NCBI GenBank assembly: GCA_003049485.1
Contig: PYST01000120.1
Coordinates: forward strand, 38,812 to 102,811
Source: Ophioceras dolichostomum
Lineage: Eukaryota; Ascomycota; Sordariomycetes; Magnaporthales; Ophioceraceae
Length of the DNA stretch: 64,000 nt
Direction: 5' to 3'
Under the pieces are notes generated by a model. That model was not told the DNA's origin. It was given only the letters and a program-made list of their open reading frames with translations, and made no database searches. A program made the translations under genes and the position numbers. This document shows positions 53,758-64,000 of the stretch, in pieces. Within the stretch, counting starts at the first letter, position 1. Every line of letters begins with the position of its first letter.

Positions 53758-55430
53758 AGCGTAGCACTGCTCTGTCCCTCCTCCTCGCGCTGTCGAGCGA
53801 CATCGCCGTTTTCGGCGGCAAGGCGGCGGCGTTGGATCCGGACGCGCTCACGGTCCAAACGTCGACGGGCGCCTACACGGGATTCATCGATCCCGAGTAC
53901 CCCAACACCCGTCAATGGCGCTCCATCCCCTTCGCGGAGCCGCCGGTAGGCAAGCTTCGCTGGATGCCGCCCAAAAAGCTCTCGTCATCAACGTCGCCCC
54001 CGGAAGAGCACCACTGGTCGACCAAGTTCCCGCCCTCCTGCTCGCAGTTCGTCTCCGCGCCAGAGACCTTCTGGAACATCCCACTCTCGCACGGCAACCT
54101 GATCTACAACGGCGCGCAGAACGACACCTCGGGCCTGGTCGGGGAGGCCACCTCAGAAGACTGCCTGTACCTCGCAGTATGGGTACCCAAAGGCTCACCC
54201 CCTTCCGAAAAGGGGTGGCCCGTCCAGTTCTTTATGACCGGCGGCGGGCTCATCATGGGCGGCATCGAGCTGCCCTGGCAGATCCCCACCCCCTGGGTCG
54301 AGCGCTCGCGGTCGGCCGTGGTGGTCACGATCAACTACCGCGTCAGCATCTTCGGCTTCCCCTACGCGCGGGGGCTGGCGGACCAGAACCTGGGCATCCT
54401 CGACCAGCGCGCGGCCCTGGAGTGGGTGCACGGGAACATTGCCGCCTTCGGCGGCGACCCGGGGCGCATCATGCAGTGGGGCAGGTCCGCCGGCGCGGCG
54501 GCGACCGACCTGCACGCGTACGCCTACTGGGACGACCCGATCGCGCAGTCGTACTACATGGAGTCCGGCACCGCCTTCTCCTCGAACCCGCGCACGGACG
54601 AGCCCTTCTCCGCGTTCAGCTTCGTCGCGCAGAACGTGGGATGCGGCTCCCCTTGCGGACCGGGCACGCCATCATGCGCGGACAACGAGACGCTCGGCGC
54701 CGCGGAGCTGGACTGCATGCGCCAGGTGTCGGCCAGCGAGATCCAGAACTTCATAGGCATCCACACCGACAAAGGCGCCCAGCCGGTCCTGCGCTGGTCC
54801 ACGGTGGCGGACGAGCGCGTCGTCTTCAGCGACTACGCCGCGCGGTCCGAGGCCGGGTTCGTGGCGAAGCGGCCGACGCTGATCTCGTTCACGGCGAATG
54901 AGTTCTCGTCCCTCCTCCCCTGGCCCGTCGAGGACCCGGCGGGCGGGGTTGACCAGGCGCTGGCGACCTTCTACGACCTCGGTGGCTTCGTCTGCCCTTC
55001 CTTCAACTCGACTGCGTATCGCAACCGGCTGTGGAACTCCAACTCGACCGAGGTCCCCGTCTTCACGATCCAGTACGCGGCCGAGTTCCCCAACCTCAAC
55101 GTGTACGACTGGATGGGCGCGTATCACAACAGCGAGACGTCCCTGCTGTTCGGGCAGTACCACCTGCTGGACCACGTGGCGAACTCGACGGGGTTCGAGA
55201 GGGAGGTCAGTGAGGCGTTCCAGGATCACGTCATGGCGTTCGTGGAGGACCCTTATGACGGCCCGCAGAGCCGGTTCGGGTGGCTGCCGCAGGACACGAG
55301 CGCGGCTGATGGGGGAGTGATGCTCCGCGTTGGAGCCGGGGGCAAGGCGGTGCAGTTTGTGAGTGGGAGTGATGTGTGGGGCACGTGTTTGGGAATCGGG
55401 AAGTATGACCCCTTCCCAGGTCGTACGTAA
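53754..55430 (+). CDS. Secreted type-B carboxylesterase/lipase
   Basis: 558 residues, no intron. The start MKRSTALSLLLALSSDIAVF gives a signal peptide. The type-B signature EDCLYLAVWVP (residues 135-145) is present. The nucleophile elbow GGDPGRIMQWGRSAGAAA has S245. The acid is E383 (SFTANEFSSL) and the histidine H458 (MGAYHNSETSLLFG), the usual Ser-Glu-His triad. The oxyanion loop reads MTGGGLIMGG where most family members have HGGGF, so the His is replaced by Thr. Several cysteine pairs and N-glycosylation sites agree with secretion. It is expected to hydrolyse carboxylic esters outside the cell; the substrate is unknown. It is convergent with the repetitive surface protein. Translation may be controlled by the overlapping uORF at 53710. 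Confidence 0.92.
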   Translation: MKRSTALSLLLALSSDIAVFGGKAAALDPDALTVQTSTGAYTGFIDPEYPNTRQWRSIPFAEPPVGKLRWMPPKKLSSSTSPPEEHHWSTKFPPSCSQFVSAPETFWNIPLSHGNLIYNGAQNDTSGLVGEATSEDCLYLAVWVPKGSPPSEKGWPVQFFMTGGGLIMGGIELPWQIPTPWVERSRSAVVVTINYRVSIFGFPYARGLADQNLGILDQRAALEWVHGNIAAFGGDPGRIMQWGRSAGAAATDLHAYAYWDDPIAQSYYMESGTAFSSNPRTDEPFSAFSFVAQNVGCGSPCGPGTPSCADNETLGAAELDCMRQVSASEIQNFIGIHTDKGAQPVLRWSTVADERVVFSDYAARSEAGFVAKRPTLISFTANEFSSLLPWPVEDPAGGVDQALATFYDLGGFVCPSFNSTAYRNRLWNSNSTEVPVFTIQYAAEFPNLNVYDWMGAYHNSETSLLFGQYHLLDHVANSTGFEREVSEAFQDHVMAFVEDPYDGPQSRFGWLPQDTSAADGGVMLRVGAGGKAVQFVSGSDVWGTCLGIGKYDPFPGRT

Positions 55431-56881
55431 TGGGCTCCCAAGGTCTCTGACGGTCTAGATCAGCCACTTAGGTTACCTAACGAGTTAATTAGCGTGCAAA
55501 TTTTATCCCACTACCTACTTAGGTACCTAAGCTACATGAGTCAGCTTCTAGCCCAGGCGATAAAGCGTACGAACTGGTAAGATAAATGGTAAATCTCCGC
55601 GGTTGTCCTTTGATCTCGCCGCCACCGAAGCTCTGACCCAACCCGCCGATTAGGTTTACAATGTCCGTCCTGCATCTCCCCGGCCGGAAGTTCGCCCTAT
55701 TGGCACCACGTGTCCAACTTCGATAGCCTGCCGGCTAATAGTAGCAACATTAGCTAGTGGAGTCCCTGACCAGTCGATCTCCTATCCAAGCAAGGGAGGA
55801 GGACCCCGGAGGCCCAAGCGCCGTCAAACGGGTCGCGGTGATGGCGACAGTATAAGCCTCGGTTGGGCCGAGGCGAGAGGAGCCACAGGGTTTCCAGTGA
55901 GGGGTCTGAACCTGGCCAGGATCTCACTCAAACCGAACAGTAGTGCTTCTGTGTACCATACAAAGTACTGTACGGTAGGGCGGCAGTAGGTCCCCGCGCG
56001 CTTTCTCCTGATACTCCTCCATCCCTCGTGGAGAGATGGGTTTTATTTTGAAGGAGGGGTGCTGCGTGCCGCATCGGTGCGACGACGCTTGGCCGCTGGT
56101 GTCATCATGTTGAAAGACGGTGGGCGGGGTTTGTGGTTGATACTTCAGACTAAGATCATCACCATGAATGTCTATAGGCGATCGACTGGAGAGTTTTAAA
56201 ATCTTTCCGCCCGGACAGGGGGGCGGTTGTTTAAAAATTGGCGCGAACTACGGAGCGCGTTTTTGGCTGATGATTGATGATTGATGATCTCGTGGAAGGG
56301 GGAAACGGCGGAGCACAGCGTCCTTCCCGATCCGGGAATACTATCGAAGGGGCGAAAAGGGGGAAGGTGCGGCCACGCGCGTCAATAAGTCGGGGGACTT
56401 GCCAGCGGCGAACTGACTAATAAGCATAAGGATAAGCTTCCATGATGTTTATTCCGATTTGAGTTACGAGTTGTTGAGCCGCCTTCATCACACCAACAAT
56501 TGGAGATCGGGTCAAGTGGATTGGTTGACTATTAGAATTTGCATTTGACTGAATTTAGCTAATAGACATTGCACGCGCTGCTGCGTGGCCAAGGAGTGTG
56601 TGTGGGATTGTCTGTGGACTGCCCGCTTAGAAGACAAGGACCAAAAAAAAAGAGAGAGAGAGAGATAGATGCCTGAAGACAAAAAACTCCTTGGTCCAAG
56701 CACCTAGGTAGTACTAAGTACTAGCAAGCGAAATCACTTGCGCGACATCGGGGCCTGTTAGGTAGTAGTCAGTAGACAAGCAAATGCCTCCAACTATCTA
56801 TCTAGCTTTCTCGTCTGCAAGCTTAGACTCGAAATCGACCGCCACGCGTGTGTGACTGCTCTGTGTCCCAGTGAAAGATTC
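55431..56881. other. Convergent intergenic region
   Basis: 1.45 kb between the esterase (+) and the repetitive surface protein (-). It has two copies of the dispersed palindrome (TAGGTACCTA at 55520-55529 and ACCTAGGT at 56702-56709) and an (AG)n run at 56651-56664. No gene is seen. Confidence 0.6.
55520..55529. repeat. TAGGTACCTA palindrome (dispersed intergenic motif)
   Basis: Perfect palindrome made of the same half-sites as TACCTAGGTA in the opposite order. The same form occurs at 5284-5293. Confidence 0.65.
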
Positions 56882-56984
56882 TTATCCCATAACACCACCA
56901 ACGGCTAGGGCGGAGCTGGTGGAGCCTGTCACGCTGGCGATTTCCTGGCTGACCACGTCCTGAGTTGCCGTGGTCGTTGCCGTG

Positions 56985-57019
<35 letters not shown>

Positions 57020-58876
57020 CGTCGTCCAGTCCACTTCCAGAGTTGAGGTCTGCGTCACCGTGCTGGGCTGCTGAGTCTGAGTCTGAGTCTGCGTTACGGT
57101 TCCCTCGTCCGTTGTCCAGGTCACTGTCGAATCCTGGTTCACCACGAGGGTCGATATTGAAGTTTCCCAGATGGTGGATAGGGACGCGTTCCCTTGGAGC
57201 ACTGTCACAGTCGCGGTCACTGTGCTGGGCTGCTGCTGCTGCGCGCTCTCCGTGACGTAGACGGTCTGATATTGAGTGGAGTTTTGCCCAGGCTGGGCTT
57301 GAACGACGGTCTCGGTCGCAGTTACGGTGCTGGGCGGCTGCTGCTGTGAGCTTTCTGTGATAGTAACTGTGGATGCATTCGCACTTTGAACGATGGTCTC
57401 AGTCGCAGTCACGGTGCTGAGCGGCTGCTGCTGCGCGCTCTCCGTGATAGTAACTGTGGATGCGTTCGCGCTTTGATAGATAGTCGTGGGATCCGCAGTG
57501 ATCGTGGAAGGCGGCGGGGCTTGCTCAGTGATATAGATTGTGCTCGCAGATGCGGACTGGTATATCGTCGAAACGGATCCGTTTCCGCTCTGGTACTGAG
57601 TTTCCGTGACGGTAGAGGCTGGGGGTGCTTGCTCCGTGACGTAGACGGTCTGATATTGGGTCGAATTTTGCCCGGGCTGGGTTTGCACGATAGTCGTTGT
57701 AGCCGTTGATCCATTTGAGATTTGATAAATGGTAACCGGATCCGCATGCTGAGTGATGTAGATGGTGCTCGCCGGCCCCTCTCCGTCGTAGATGGTCTGG
57801 GTGGCTCCGTCGTGGATGGTCTGGGTGGTTCCATCGTGGATAGTCGAGAATTGATAAGCCGTGGATCCATTCCCCTGGAGTGTCTGATAGATGGTCGTGG
57901 TGCTCCCTTGATAAACCGTGGCCGTGGAAGTTGGTCCCTCCTTGATCAGGATCGTTCCCGCCTCTTGAATGGTTGCGGTAGAACCAGGCTGGTAGATTGT
58001 TGAGCCCGGCTCTTCGATGGTCGAAGTGTGATACACAGTTGATCCCTCCTTGGTCACGGTGGATCCTGGCTGAAAGATGGTTGCCTCCTTAGTGGTGGTG
58101 TAGAAAATCGTCTGGGTGTTGTTGAGTTGCCGCTGCTGGGCACCCGCGATGGTGACGATGTTCGAGTCCGAGTGAGTGATGGTGCGGGTGACTGGAGACC
58201 CCTCAATTGTTTGCACGATGGTCATCGTCCGCCCCGGCGCCGTGATAGTTCCAGTGTGACCCGCGAGAGATCGAACAATGGTCGTAGTCCTCTCCGAATG
58301 CAGAGTAACGCTGAAACTCTTGGTGACGGTGACATACCTCGGCGGGAGGGTCGAGGTGATCCGCGAAGTGACCACAGTGGGCGAGCCCCGGATGCTGGTC
58401 GTAATAAGCCGAGTTGCAGTGGTAACCGAGCCTGCAATTTTCGAGGTGCGTGTGACCGTGGTGAGCTTCACAACGGTAGTCGTGTGAGTCACAGGGATTG
58501 TCATCAGGTAGCGAGAAGTGATTGTGGTCAGACGTCCCTGGAGATGCGAGGTCGTCAAGTGAGTGGCGACGGAGGTATGGGTCCTCACGATCGAAGACGT
58601 CAGGGTACGAGGCTTTCCAGAGATCTCCGTGGTGATGTGAGTAGTGGTCGTTTTCCGCTGGACAGAGGTTGACCGAGAGGTAATGGTCGTAAGCGGACCC
58701 TCGAGTCTCTTAGTGATAGTGGATGTGCGAGTGACCACTGTCGAATCATGATCGGCAGCGGCCGCCACAGGGACGGCACGAGCATAGCCGACGAGGACGA
58801 GGAAGGTTAGGAGGCATAGGGCCAGACGGGCACCGAGGTGCACTGCTGGCCGAGGGGCAAAGCGAATGGCGGCCAT
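56882..58876 (-). CDS. Thr/Ser-rich repetitive cell-surface protein
   Basis: 664 residues, one exon. A signal peptide spans residues 1-34 (ALCLLTFLVLVGYARA). The rest is very rich in Thr, Ser and Val, with short beta-prone units of the STIY, TVTIT and STVTATET kind. This composition is typical of heavily O-mannosylated fungal wall or surface proteins. Imperfect repeats occupy about residues 265-565. Two near-identical 29-residue units (QSANASTVTITES then QQQP, then STVTATETIV) lie at residues 468-525, and a QNSTQYQTVYVTE unit occurs twice (403-415 and 531-543). Near the end there is a Thr-Ala dipeptide run. The C-terminus (SVTGSTSSALAVGGVMG) is too short for a convincing GPI signal, so a 3' exon may be missing or the protein may be secreted. 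There is no catalytic domain and no cysteine after the signal peptide. The role is probably structural or adhesive. Confidence 0.75.
57302..57475 (-). repeat. Tandem 87-bp coding repeat in surface-protein gene
   Basis: Two adjacent 29-codon units that are nearly identical in protein, within a longer array of weaker repeats (about 57182-58084). Such arrays change copy number by recombination. Confidence 0.7.
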
Positions 58877-61675
58877 CCTGTCCGGTTGATGATGTACAAC
58901 AATAGGTCTTCAGCTTGAACTTGGAGGAATCTTCAGGCTCGAGCTTCTGACTGCTGCGGCTGCTGCAGAAGCAAAAGACAAGGGCTCCGTTTTGCGAGGA
59001 ACAGATAGATATATATATTCGATTGGGAGCAAGCATTGTTGTTCTGCTTCCTTGCCAGAGGGACCGGGGATCGGATATCGGATGCAGCCGACAGCACTGC
59101 CCCAAAGCCAGAATCTAGCTTAAGCCTGTTGACGGATGTATGTATGCTCAACGGGTCTAGACATAGTTGCGTTTGCGTCGAGCAAACGCTATCTCAACCA
59201 TGCGATTTTTAGCTCTGGTTGCCACGAGGTCTCGAGGGTGCAAACAAAAATCTACGGGGGTTCAGCAATGATCGATCCAATAGTGAAAGGATCGAGTAGT
59301 CGAAGGCCCTCTAGCGTAAAGGGACTCGGGGCTCCGCGCCCTTCGAGCTACCTCAGCTAGCGGTCTATTTGGTAGAAGCATAATTGCTTTCCCCCGCAAA
59401 GAAGCACAGACTGAGCGCCACCACCACTCCGCCCCCACAACGCCACCCGGCGCTCTCGAAGGGAAACTTGTCGCTTGCCTCGGCGTTGGCCGTGCCGTTA
59501 TGCCTTCGGCTACAGACCCACAAGTCGAAGTCAGCTCTTTATAGCCAACGGGACGGTATGTATACTAGACTCGGGAGGCGCCGCCGGGTAGTTTCCCGAC
59601 TTGGCGTCCTACCAAGCTGAGGAGTACCTGGATAGTCTAACGGTGTTTAGCGAGAAATGACGGAAAAATGAGGTTGAGATCTCATTATATGTTGGCTTCT
59701 CGGAAGGACAGAGTGAGAGCTATCGTCGAGAGCTTCGGAAGCTCCTGTTCAGTCGGAATACCCAAGCGCCACAGATACGAGCTGCGCAGCCAAGGGAGCG
59801 GTTCATCTGGACGGGATAGTAGGCCTTGCCGCCTTCCAAACCTTGATTCTCATAGCTTCGAGCTTGTCTTCAAGGCAGTGATCGCCCGCCCACAGAGTCA
59901 AAGAGCTTCTATGCTTTTTCGGCTGTAGCTAGGGGCGTTATCTTATTACTGGCAAAAAACTTAAATCTTGAGGCCGTTGGCCCTGCAGCCGTCTGTTGAG
60001 CGGATGACCTGAAGGTCGTCTCGCCTGCCTGTCATTTTTCGCCAGGCCTGGACACTCGAGGCCCGGAGATCCTCAAATCACCGGGAGAATGGTCTGATCA
60101 CTGGCATTGCGGAACTTCCCATCTTCAACGGCGCTTTAAAGAAACCCGCCACCGGTGGAGAGCTATCCATCCTACTTCCGTTCTCAGTTGGACCATGACA
60201 GATCTAGATCCCGGGAGAGCTCATCATCTGTCGGAAGATGGCTCCAGCTCACCATCACTAGAGCTGCAGATGATGGCAAATTTGAGGCTGAACGGGTGCG
60301 AGACTCTGAGGCACGATGGCCCGAGACCCAACTCCGAGTCTCCCTATCTCGCTCTTCTTGTTCTAACTACAAGCTAGGTACCTGCCTACCTACTTACGCC
60401 TCAGGCTGAAGAGCAACAGAGGTTGACCAAACGCACTTACCCCTTCTCTAGATTCTGCTTGCCTCCCACGACTTCCTTCTCGTCAACTGTGATTCCTGTC
60501 ACTCATGATGATCCAGCTTCGTCGGGTTGGACGCTGATCAGCTTCGGTGCAACGCAGACGTGGCTGTGTAGCGAAGATGGTAGGTATGACTGACAGGACA
60601 CAAGCGACGTCATGTTTCTTTCCTAGACGAGCACATTCGCAGCAGCACCTTCCAAGGCAGCCCTTTTCAATATTTCTCGCCATTCCCCTCGCCGGCCTCC
60701 GTCTCAAATGATCGCGACTCTTCAGCAAAGTTCTCGGGCTTCTCGCGCGTTCGATGAACACCATATCATCCATTCGCTCGGGTGATCAAGCGCAGTGATT
60801 TTGATGATTCGCGACTACCCAGTTTTTGAGCAGAGAGTGAGTGGTCACGCATTCTGTGTTACACCTGTCGTTGCTGCTTTCCCTTGCCGATTTGCCTTGC
60901 CCCACCTGCCCGTTTTCCTCTCGCCCTGTGTGCTGCCTGCCCCCCCTTTCTTTTTCACCGGCTCCTTCCTCCAGTTCTTGCCCCAAGAGATTTCCTCCGT
61001 GGGCGGTTGCCTGTAAACCTCCGTGTCCCTCAGTGTGGGCGCCTTTCTTGTTTTGCTCTCGGCTGCTCAGTCCCGGCCGGAACTAGTGCCCACGACTGGA
61101 CGAGGAGGCCCGATGAGATCCGGCCACATCGTCAGCGCATCGTTGAGACAAACGAGCTACCTTTCGGAGCGAAGCGGCATTTCCCAGCATCTCCACATTA
61201 ATGATGGTGAGTTGGTCCAAACATGCTGAGCGAGAAAGCACTGACTGGATTGCTCTTGGACGGCTCCCTCACCATATTGCTGGTGCACGAGAAGAATTAC
61301 TGGGGACATCCGGCCCTTGAGGCATCGGAAGTATTAGGAGAGAGCAGGTGTCGGCGAGCCATGAGCTCTAGAGACTATGATGACAGATGCCTACATGCAT
61401 GGGCCAGGTAGAATCCCTCTGTCTCAGCTAAGATTTGAATTGGGATGTTGGAAGGACCGCAGAGCTTTCTGATGTGCTGACTCCGGGAGTATTAACTAAG
61501 TTGACCAACCTTTGCTCATAGAACAAGAGAGAGAATGCCGTCGATGCGAGGAGGGGATGCGGACGATAATGAAAGTGGAATGATGGGAAGTTGAAGTTGG
61601 CGTGTCACTCCCGTTGTTCTTTCCATGACTCGTCCTCTTCCCCTAATCCTCATGGCCACTTTCATTACCCATCAA
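58877..61675. other. Gene-poor accessory region with coding-like fragments
   Basis: 2.8 kb. Several short segments look like protein but do not join into a gene. On the + strand these are about 59695-59818 (ESYRRELRKLLFSRNTQAPQ), 60195-60377 (LDPGRAHHLSEDGSS), 60626-60755 (DEHIRSSTFQGSPFQYFSPF) and 61091-61200 (SAHDWTRRPDEIRPHRQR). Candidate splice donors (GTGAGT at 60837 and 61208) are present. This could be a decayed or highly split gene, or chance. Confidence 0.3.
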
Positions 61676-63034
61676 CTAACTCTCCTCTCCATCATCTAAA
61701 TTCGTTCTGTGATGAATGTCCGACCTAGGTTGCGGAGGCTGAAGAACGCGCGCAAAACGAGGCGGTGAAGCCCGCGCAGGCGGCAGACCTCGCGCCGGAC
61801 GCGAGCAGACAATGGAATTAACAGCTGCCAGCCGTGCCAGCAACGTGGCATGTTCGCTCGCCAGGCGCTCGCCATCATACAGCTCATAGTGATTAACCCA
61901 CTTGTTGGTAACACTCTGAAGGATTTGGTACGAGAGCGCGTCGTGACGCTTCGCCTGCGGAGTGACCGGGTCGAGCACAGCGGCGGCGCCGTGAGCAGGC
62001 ACAGGCTGGTGCGCAGCGTCGATAATCGCTGGACAAGAGGCTGGGGCTAGTTTGGGTGTCCCTAGTGGCCCTAGAAGCCCCCGGGGTGACTCCTCCCGAG
62101 CCTGCGGCGGGGGCATGTCGGAAGGAACAGCGCCACGCACCGGAGCTGTACATGCAGTTGGCGCAGGATGCTTCCTGTACCTCACCACCCGTCGCTACCA
62201 CGCACTACTGCCACCGCCCAAGCCCGGCCAGACAGCGTGCACAGGTAGTGGGAGGCTCTCTAACGGAAACCTGGATTGCCGCGGCACTAGCGTTGCAGGG
62301 TCGGTTGTCTAAGACAACGAGTCATTAATTTTATTAGCTGTCGTGTTCAAACCCGCTCATACAGGAAAGATCGGGAGTGGTTGGGAAGAATTTGGGCTGA
62401 CTTACCATGAGAATAGGGACCGCATTGGTGCCCCGGCCGTTCGGTGAGCTTTCTAACCGCGGGGTAGTGCCGTAGCACGGTGTAAAATCTATGGGCAGGA
62501 GCGGAGGACTGCCGCGACATGAGTCCCGCCAGCGCCTGTGAAACTGGATGTATCAACGAGATCTACCATTAGCACATAGTATTTGAGATGTTGTATGAAG
62601 GCTGGCGGCTTACCGTTGACTGAAGCGGCGGCGGCATTGGGCACAGGGTCGTCGATGTCGCCGCCGTCACTATCCTCACTGTCGCTGCTGTTGGCGACGT
62701 CGCCGGGTCTACCGAGAGAAGGCGGGCAAGTGGTTCGGAGGCGAAGTCCGCGGTCGCGAGGCTGGGCGTCATTCGGTACTGGCGACGGTGGCTGCTCCCG
62801 TCGCCGCTTCCTGGCGACCCCAGCCGCGGGGACCTGTTCGGCCCTGGTGGCGCCCGCGGCGACCGCGGATCGGTCGGGCGGCTCGGGGGCTGATCGTCAC
62901 ACCGTTAGCTACTGCATCGTACGGGAGGATCTGTCGTAGCGGAAGGGCAGCCTACCTTTTGGCAGGTCCCAAACAGTGTTGTCCTCGCCGAGCGAAAGGC
63001 GGGGGCGACGCGGGAAAAAACCCGACCAACTCAT
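61676..63034 (-). pseudogene. DUF3716-type protein gene with in-frame stop and frameshift
   Basis: Exons complement(62956..63034), (62614..62889), (62406..62543) and (61676..62308) join in phase through 66, 70 and 97-bp introns with good GT-AG ends and CTAAC/CTAAT branch points. The start MSWSGFFPRRPRLSLGEDN leads to a basic and acidic disordered part (KRRREQPPSP, NSSDSEDSDGGD). A helix-like segment follows (HRFYTVLRHYPAVRKLTERPG). Then comes a cysteine domain, CARCLAGLGRW ... CVVATGG ... SCANCMYSSGAWRCSFR, the pattern of fungal DUF3716 proteins. A TAG at 62205-62207 interrupts it between GRWQ and CVV. After CSFR the frame must shift by one base, near a run of five C on the - strand (about 62110-62120), to reach a helical C-terminus (YQILQSVTNKWVNHYELYDG). 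Function of the family is unknown. The frame is also open upstream to 63169 with a possible acceptor at 63114, so the true start may be earlier. Confidence 0.6.
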
Positions 63035-63165
63035 CACGCTGGTTGTGTTCTTCTTCTTTAATAGCACCTTTGTGACGGCAGCGGGAGTGGATGCTGCGCT
63101 CGTTATCGTTGCTCTTGATAATTTTGAGAAGCGAGGGTTAGGAAAGCGAGAGAAAAAAGACGTGA

Positions 63166-63426
63166 TCAACTGGTGTGCCTCTTCGGCTCCCTCGTCTGGG
63201 GTGGGTAACCTTTGTCGTGTCGGATTTCGGCGGGTCCGCTTCGCTGGTCAGACAAGTGAGTGTCTTTCTTGGTGAAGTGCACGACATGAATATAGTCCTC
63301 CATGCTCTTCCGGCGGAAGCTCGGCAAAGCACTGTAGGTGACGAATTTCTGGAGTACTTTGGTTCCTAGCGGGTGCCACGTATGTGCCCGAGCGCAAACT
63401 GGAAGTAATTGCTTGTATTCTACCAT
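63166..63426 (-). other. Coding-like fragment upstream of the DUF3716 pseudogene
   Basis: An 86-codon frame starting MVEYKQLLPVCARAHTWHPL has protein-like composition up to about HVVHFTKKDTHL and then becomes random-like. It could be an upstream exon of the broken DUF3716 gene or a relic of another gene. No family is recognised, and the other - frames here are also open. Confidence 0.2.
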
Positions 63427-64000
63427 CGTCCTCGTTGCTAAGTGAACTCGTCTTCACTCACTATCTCCTTGCTGGGTTCCGGCTACTTCCGTTGCTGGAG
63501 GGGACGAGATCGTGAGCGCGCGCGCCGAGGAGAGCGAAGCTAGGCGCCGAGGCGCGTGAAGACCGCTTGATGGATGTGATGGAGCGCTTCACTAATGCTC
63601 AGGAGCGCGCCTTGGAGGGCGCCGTCTCTCCATCCGGTCGGAACCTCTTCACCGGCTGTTCCATGATTGGAAAGAGCTCTCTGCCGGCGAGGGAAGCGAG
63701 TGTATCAGTCGAGGGGCTGGCTGGGATGGGCACATCGCCAGTTGAAATTCACAACCCACATCAACGAGCACAGTGGTCCAGAAGGGCGTTCCGTGGCAGC
63801 AGGGTGAATCACCTGGTAGTACCTATGATGTCACACAGCCTGGCGAACGGCAAACGGCGGGAAGGTGCAAGAGCTTCGTGTTGTTTTGTAATCAGATGTT
63901 GCTGCTGCACGGTGCAACAACTCTCCCCTCTCCACATTCATGGGACGGTCCCACTTTTCTTAGTGACTTCCACCCAAATCCACCAAAAAACCTAACATTG
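63427..64000. other. Window end, no clear gene
   Basis: A 142-codon frame on + (63567-63995) begins with a plausible helix (VMERFTNAQERALEGAVSPS) but has no motif afterwards. It may be the start of a gene cut by splicing or by the window edge, or chance. Not called. Confidence 0.3.

Overview
This window comes from a filamentous ascomycete (Pezizomycotina, most likely Sordariomycetes). Coding regions are GC-rich with C/G-ending codons. Introns are short GT-AG introns with CTRAY or TACTAAC branch points close to the acceptor. The gene families present (Zn2Cys6-type regulators, berberine-bridge-type oxidases, tetraspanins, DUF3716 proteins, yapsin-like GPI proteases) are typical of moulds. Intergenic spacers are long, often 2 to 5 kb, and rich in short repeats. 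No ribosomal RNA, transfer RNA, CRISPR array or intact transposon was recognised.

Layout. 1-1671: 3' part of a fungal-specific transcription factor (+). 6790-8733: secreted FAD oxidoreductase of the isoamyl-alcohol-oxidase/BBE type (+). 9539-12211: membrane-anchored alpha/beta hydrolase with a polyQ-rich insertion (-, two exons). 14509-16063: mitochondrial acetylornithine aminotransferase (+, two exons), with a perfect Gcn4/CPC1-type site upstream. 21221-23970: glutamate decarboxylase (+, five exons, including a 28-nt exon and a 696-nt last intron that is open in frame). 25336-26833: tetraspanin (+, four exons). 27168-29339: unrecognised multi-pass membrane protein (-). 30984-34637: CM1/centrosomin-motif protein (-, two exons). 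38610-39487: small cysteine-free secreted protein (+, two exons). 41034-41900: two-TM membrane protein (+). 44959-46739: GPI-anchored aspartyl protease (+, two exons). 47873-49359: zinc-type alcohol dehydrogenase (-, two exons). 53754-55430: secreted type-B carboxylesterase (+) with an overlapping uORF. 56882-58876: Thr/Ser-rich repetitive cell-surface protein (-). 61676-63034: broken DUF3716 gene (-).

The genes do not form an obvious pathway or biosynthetic cluster. Several products are secreted or cell-surface proteins (oxidase, esterase, aspartyl protease, repetitive wall protein, tetraspanin, small secreted protein). The rest are housekeeping metabolism (arginine synthesis, GABA shunt) and cytoskeleton (CM1 protein). 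The right end, from about 59 kb, looks accessory: gene-poor, with coding-like fragments and a pseudogene.

The most useful results beyond single open frames are these: spliced models for nine multi-exon genes, including a missed first exon for the hydrolase and a CM1 motif split by an intron; the retained-intron potential in the glutamate decarboxylase; the ATGA-overlapping uORF of the esterase; the DUF3716 pseudogene; and a dispersed TACCTAGGTA-type palindrome confined to intergenic DNA. All function assignments are from reading motifs by eye and no database search was run.
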